64,000 nucleotides of DNA from Gamarada debralockiae (taxonomy: Eukaryota; Ascomycota; Leotiomycetes; Helotiales; Hyphodiscaceae), in the NCBI GenBank assembly GCA_002803225.1, contig NXFV01000020.1:124001-188000 (forward strand), written 5' to 3'. The translations under genes and the position numbers were made by a program. This document shows, in pieces, positions 59,692 through 64,000 of this stretch. Position 1 is the stretch's first letter; each line of letters starts with the position of its first letter. Under the pieces are notes generated by a model. The model ran no database searches, was not told where the DNA came from, and saw nothing but the letters and a program-made list of their open reading frames with translations.

Positions 59692-61609
59692 TCAGTCGAA
59701 ATGTTCTATACGGGACATGGTTGGAATCCAAGCCGTAAGCGGATTCATTGTTTTACCGCTAGATAAGTCCCATGGAAACATCCCGAAATTTAGTTCCTGA
59801 TCGGCGATCCTTTGCACACTTTCTTTGTGTTCGTTCACACTCTTCTGTAACTCTTGGCATATCTTCTCCGGGATGTCAAAGTTGTAGATCTGGCAATTGC
59901 CCTTGCAGGCCTCCCTGAACTGTATCTGAGCTTTATCTGAATAGATCGCCCCTTGGACGGCTTTTCGCTGCGTCTGAGTTTTATTGTCGAAGAATAGAAA
60001 GTCCTCTTTCGTAGAAATATTGCTCCAGGAACCCATGCTCTTGAACTTTTCCGTCATGGTCGGCTGCGATATGACCGACAATAAGGTCCTTTTCGCAGTC
60101 TTTCCATGACGGAAGTGCTTCTGTCAGGTAGCCCTGGTTTCTGCAGGTAAAGATGACCTTCTTCCATTGCTCTGTTGCCTCGGGATTATTATCATGGAAG
60201 AAAAGCTCCTCCATGCTGAGGTTTTGTCCCCAAGAGTTTGGTAGTTTGAACTCCAGTATTGCTGGTGTAGCCGCTTTATAGGCAAGGAAGACGTGGTAGA
60301 TGGCATAGGCCATAGCAACTTCTTGGTTGAATACAAAGTAGGGAATGTTCTTCAAGCCGGAAAAGTCCCCTGGCGAGCTGCACATCTTTGGCACGTCGAG
60401 CTCGCCGCTGGCAACGTTGTAAATGCTCTGGATCTTCTCCAGAGTATCACCTCGCCAGAGAAGCCGCCAATAGTCGGGTGCCGTCAACTCCGCATCGCCC
60501 GGCTGCTCTGTAGCTGGTTCTAAAGCTTCTCCCTCCTGTCTTGTTCCTTCATACTCTCCACTCTGATATGGCACCGGAAGATCCGGAGATAGCGGGGCAG
60601 GCACGTCGTCAAGGTCGACGATTGAAGTCCACTTGATAGGCAAATCAGTCCCAGCTCCATTATCGGCCGGTAGATGCAATAGGCCTCTCAGGGCTCTTTC
60701 TCCAAGGCCCTGAAGCAGCTTCCATCGCTCTTCCAACGCGATGTGAAGCCAGTATAGGCAGCTATTGGTAGAGCGAATATAGCTGAATCTCTTGTCAAGC
60801 AGTGAGAGCCTCAGCTCCTCGGAAACTCCGAGCTCGTCGAGATAATGAGCGCAGTCATCGTGGGCGTCTTTGAGGCCGGGCCTCGTATTATCGACGTGGT
60901 GTTTGGCGATGGTCAAGAAATCTGACTGAAACGAACCATCAAAGTTACGCCATAGCTTCTCAGTAGTGTCCAGAGAGAAGCCGATGAACTGATATGACTC
61001 GGTGCTGTGAAGACTCGGAGGGATTGCAAGCCAGTCAGTTTCTGTGCAGCCCGGACGTAGAATTGACGTCAAAAGCTTCGTGGTGTTGTTCTCGGTCTTA
61101 AGATAACCGCGCGACTTCAGCAAAAAGGCAACGTCCGATGACAGCACTGGTATCGATGCCATGTTACCTTTGCCTGTATCTTCGGGTATCTTCTGGTGCA
61201 GAAGGAGAGATATTTCCTCGTGTTTCCCTTCTATCGCGAGTCTGAGTGGCGTCTTTCCTTCGGCATCCTAGGCGTATAAGTCTGCCCCGTTCTCAGTCAA
61301 CCACTTGAGCACTTCCACCGACACAGAGGTGGCAGCGGCAGGGTTTTCACGGTTCTCAAGCTGTCGGAGGACGATATGATGAAGAATATTCCGCCCTCGG
61401 TCATCCTTGCCGTTTATATCAACCCCGCTGTTTATACTATCGCGAATCCCCGCAATGGAGCGATCTTTTACAAGGCTGAAAATTGGCGGCTCTGGAGCTA
61501 TCGTTTTAATGCAGGCGCTTGACTTGTCGGCTGGATAAGATATTGTGTTGCCTTCTTCTGCTTCTGTTGTAGGTGGAGGGCGACGAATCAACAGTTTGAG
61601 TAGGTGCAT
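59692..61609 (-). pseudogene. Ankyrin-type protein, one TAG and one frameshift
   Basis: From ATG at 61609 (MHLLKLLIRRPPP) the frame shows ankyrin-like units (GVDINGKDDRGRNILHHIV, VEVLKWLTENGADLYA), then TAG at 61268-61270. It continues unchanged: DAEGKTPLRLAIEGKHEEI and a long domain, with NNTTKLLTSILRPGCTETDW, YIRSTNSCLYWLHIALEER and GLKNIPYFVFNQEVAMAYAI. At about 60010 one extra base shifts the frame; the neighbouring frame carries the sensible continuation KEDFLFFDNKTQTQRKAV to 59692. CAG-to-TAG (Gln before DAEGKTPL) would be a C-to-T change. Function of the intact family is unknown. Confidence 0.65.
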
Positions 61610-62194
61610 TTGGTGTTCTCGCTTGCCAAAAAGTGGACGTTTTTTACTCCGACTAAGAGACGTCCTACTTTTGTCCGGATAAATCCGGCAGGCAGGTTTC
61701 TTTATACTTTATGTCTTCAAACTTTAGAGTTATATTTGAACTTAATAGAAGCTCTATGCCACGGCCCCGAATTTCAGGGACAGGTTAATAGTCATAATAG
61801 AGCAAGGGGTAGTAGCTACAATAGCTTTTAACGCTTTTAATAAGACAATCAATAGTACAGCTGAACTGTAGTAGTTTTCTAACTACAAGTTAAGCCCTTA
61901 TAGAGAAATAGCTAGAGAATAATAGCAAACAGATTATAGCTTTATATATTTATGTGGTAGAGATTTAGACCCTCAAACTATGAAGTTTTTTTCGGCACAC
62001 CGGTTTTTTCGGCACGCAGGGATGGACGTTACAAAGAAGTCTCGCTATTTTGTAACTCCAGTGAATGGAACCTTTCAAACTCCGAGGTACAGAAAGGAAA
62101 CCTTAACCCAAAGCTGGGAAGATCAAAATGCTACCATGTCATTCAAACACCCCCTCAGTCTCGCTCAGTGACTGTCCAGTGGTGTGCTTATTGC
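61610..62194. other. AT-rich right arm of the island and AA11 3' flank
   Basis: No gene. Strongly AT-rich from about 61690 up to the inverted repeat at 61986-62031. Confidence 0.5.
61986..62031 (-). repeat. Right copy of 46-bp inverted repeat
   Basis: Starts with seven T followed by CGGCACACCGG and ends GGGATGGACGTTA. Exact reverse complement of 50911-50956. It lies 164 bp from the stop codon of the AA11 gene. Confidence 0.95.
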
Positions 62195-63470
62195 TTAAGC
62201 TCGGAGGCGAAGTTTTCTGCGCGCGACCGAAGGAGCAGATGCCGCCGATGAAGTCGAGTTCAAGAAACTTCCACACTGACCGAAGCCAGCTTGGCATCCT
62301 GTTCCACAGTATGCATCGGTTGAACCACACCAACCCCATTGGGAGCAACAGGGCCCATGAATACTTCCCTCGCAAGTATGAGCACCTGAACATTCACCAT
62401 CGTCCGAAACAGTGAGTCCGCTCGAAGAGCTGGTGCTTGTTCCAGTAGATACTGGTGCGCTAGAGACTGCAGATGGGGCTGATGATTCGACTGCACTCGA
62501 TGAGGCGGAGACAGTTGCGAAGATGCCTGCGGATTCTGACTGAGTGCTTGTTGGGTTCGACAGTGAGGGGACGGAGTAGACGGATGTCGCCAGGGTGGTT
62601 GGCTGCTGGCTAGTGACTGCGGATGAGGCGCTGGAGGCCCCTCCTGAGGCTGCAGGAGCAGAGCTATTGCTTGACGATGAAGATGAGCTGGAGCCGGATT
62701 TCCCTCCGATGCCCTTTACAGCTGCACATGTGCCGGTGAATGATCCGGAGTCGTCGGTAACGCTGTACTTGTTCGTGACGTCTGCGTCTGGGCCGGGGTT
62801 GGGGAATTGAACTTCCTTGCCTTCAACACTGTCTTGGAGTTAGCATGATTCAGAAAAGAGGCAAGGAAAAAGATACTTACGTTGTGCAGCCATTGCCGAG
62901 ATTGGCGACGAAGAGATCGGGTCGGCTGGAATACGCCGTGGCTGGTGCGCTACCTGAGCCAGAGTTTACTGTGACCGAAGCGCACGACATGTAGATCTCG
63001 CGGTTGCCGACTTCGTTGTACCAGAGCCAAGCAAAGACCGTGCCGTCCGAACCTGTTGCGGGAGCGTCGGATGGGATGGTGAAGTCGAAGCTTTGGCCGT
63101 TTGAGAGTGGACACGAGCCCTGGTATGAATGAATCACCTTCCAGGAGACGCCCTTGTCGTAGCTGAGCGCAGCTTGACAAGAACCACCTCCGTGGGTAGC
63201 AGATCCGAGAACCGTGAAATTGTACTGGGTGCCTGCGACCCAAGTCGCGACTGACTTCCCAGCGGCGGTTCCAAGATCGGATTGGTAACCCTTACATGGG
63301 AAATTAGATCCATCTGCGTCGAGAGGAGTCGTGATGCTGTAGTCGATGGACGCCTGCGGAACGTTTGGGTTAATGGCCGCCCGGAAAGGGGGGGGATATG
63401 AGAGTGACATATGGGCGCTAGCCGACGAGAAGAGGGCGAGAGCCGCGAAAAGAGCGGTGAGTGACTGCAT
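62195..63470 (-). CDS. AA11 lytic polysaccharide monooxygenase with C-terminal CBM18
   Basis: Secreted copper enzyme of the chitin-active AA11 family. Two exons, 63470-62881 and 62828-62195, giving 407 residues. Signal peptide MQSLTALFAALALFSSASA leaves His20 first (HMSLSYPPPF). PCKGY, ATHGGGSCQAAL (second copper His) and NREIYMSCASV follow. After KYSVTDDSGSFTGTCAAV comes a Ser/Ala-rich linker of about 110 residues. A hevein-type chitin-binding module follows, with eight Cys spaced as in CBM18: ECSGAHTCEG, GPCCSQWGWCGSTDAYCG, TGCQAGFGQC. It ends KLRLRA. Intron 1 has a GTAAGT donor. Target is most likely chitin. Confidence 0.9.
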
Positions 63471-64000
63471 CTTGAGGTTGACTCCGTACCGAGTCGATGG
63501 AGTCGGGATGGATTTCAGCCTGCTGAAAAATTTGCTGGAATGTTGTGTATTGTAATCGAACGTAAGTGGTTTGGAGGGTATCGTCGAAGTGTTGTAAGTT
63601 TGATCAGAAAGGTAGGCTTGGAGGAAGAGACTGGTATATATCGAAGAAGTGTTCCTGCGCAGAATAGAGGGGAACAATCATATGTTCCTATTGACTCTAA
63701 CAATGAACGTATTGTGCTGCGTGAGTGGAATGCGCTATGAATATATTGTGTCCTGCACGGCTCGAAGGTTCGAGATTGTGGTCAAAAGAAAAGTAGTGAA
63801 GGGAACAATAGCTTTATTCAAACTATGAAGAAGCCTTTATTGAGGTGAAGGACAAAGGTTTAAATCTCGAGGACCTCCGCCTCAAAGATCGGACGGCAAG
63901 GGTCATCACCTTGCAGACAAAGAAAACCTGTTGCCAAGTTTCACGATGGCTTAGGAGAAGACTCCACAAAGACAAAAGGACGTTCAACTGGAGGTGATTG
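63471..64000. other. AA11 promoter and window end
   Basis: No further gene recognised to the right edge. Confidence 0.4.

Larger units (their letters stand above)
50911..62031. mobile_element. Candidate 11.1-kb terminal-inverted-repeat element or island
   Basis: The segment is defined by perfect 46-bp inverted copies at 50911-50956 and 61986-62031. Contents in order: AT-rich left arm, a frameshifted GC-rich ORF (52.0-53.1 kb), a Zn2Cys6 regulator, a divergent short-chain dehydrogenase, a CorA-like pseudogene, an ankyrin pseudogene and an AT-rich right arm. No known transposase was recognised and no clear target-site duplication is visible next to the repeats. It could be a non-autonomous cargo element, two solo copies of a small repeat, or a recombination-bounded island. 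The repeats are certain; that they form one element is inference. Confidence 0.5.

Noticed and set aside
50911..62031. Interpretation of the island as a Starship
   Set aside because: No DUF3435-type tyrosine recombinase was seen at either end, and Starships are much larger and lack such long terminal inverted repeats.
1..64000. CRISPR arrays, rRNA, tRNA and bacterial-type operons
   Set aside because: None recognised; the window is plainly fungal nuclear DNA.

Overview
This window is nuclear DNA of a filamentous ascomycete. Genes are split by many short introns (about 45-150 nt) with GT..AG ends and CTAAC/CTGAC-type branch sites. The products are typical of such fungi: AcuK-type Zn2Cys6 regulator, fungal CDK1 with the filamentous-type insert, LPMOs, GH28, 2EXR and ankyrin proteins. 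Decayed transposons carry TAG/TAA stops and AT-rich stretches, as left by RIP-like C-to-T change. Overall similarity suggests a leotiomycete-like plant-associated or saprotrophic fungus; that placement is inference.

Layout. 1-18.9 kb: gluconeogenesis activator (acuK, cut by the left edge), riboflavin kinase, a tiny membrane protein, a frameshifted unknown gene, an F-box-like fragment, CDK1/cdc2 divergent from an AlkB-type dioxygenase, and a ten-exon, 1645-residue ankyrin-CorA-like fusion. 19-21.3 kb: decayed hAT and pogo-like transposons. 21.8-31.7 kb: amidase, a broken sugar transporter, a poorly resolved membrane protein, a histidine phosphatase and a GT32-type glycosyltransferase. 33-41 kb: an alpha/beta-hydrolase-fold protein with an odd nucleophile elbow, a CCCH/2EXR protein and chaperonin CCT5. 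42-48 kb: secreted rhamnogalacturonan hydrolase, a flavin monooxygenase and an HP1 homologue. 49.6-63.5 kb: two LPMO genes (AA9 and AA11-CBM18) on either side of an 11.1-kb accessory segment.

The most striking structure is that segment. A perfect 46-bp inverted repeat lies at 50911-50956 and 61986-62031. Between the two copies are a frameshifted GC-rich ORF, an intact Zn2Cys6 regulator divergently paired with an intact short-chain dehydrogenase, a CorA-like pseudogene with one TAG, and an ankyrin pseudogene with one TAG and one frameshift. The arrangement looks like a cargo-bearing terminal-inverted-repeat element, or a non-autonomous island, that landed between two LPMO genes. I could not identify a transposase in it.

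Exon models were built by hand from splice signals, frame continuity and family knowledge. For every multi-exon gene called complete, the summed coding length is a multiple of three.
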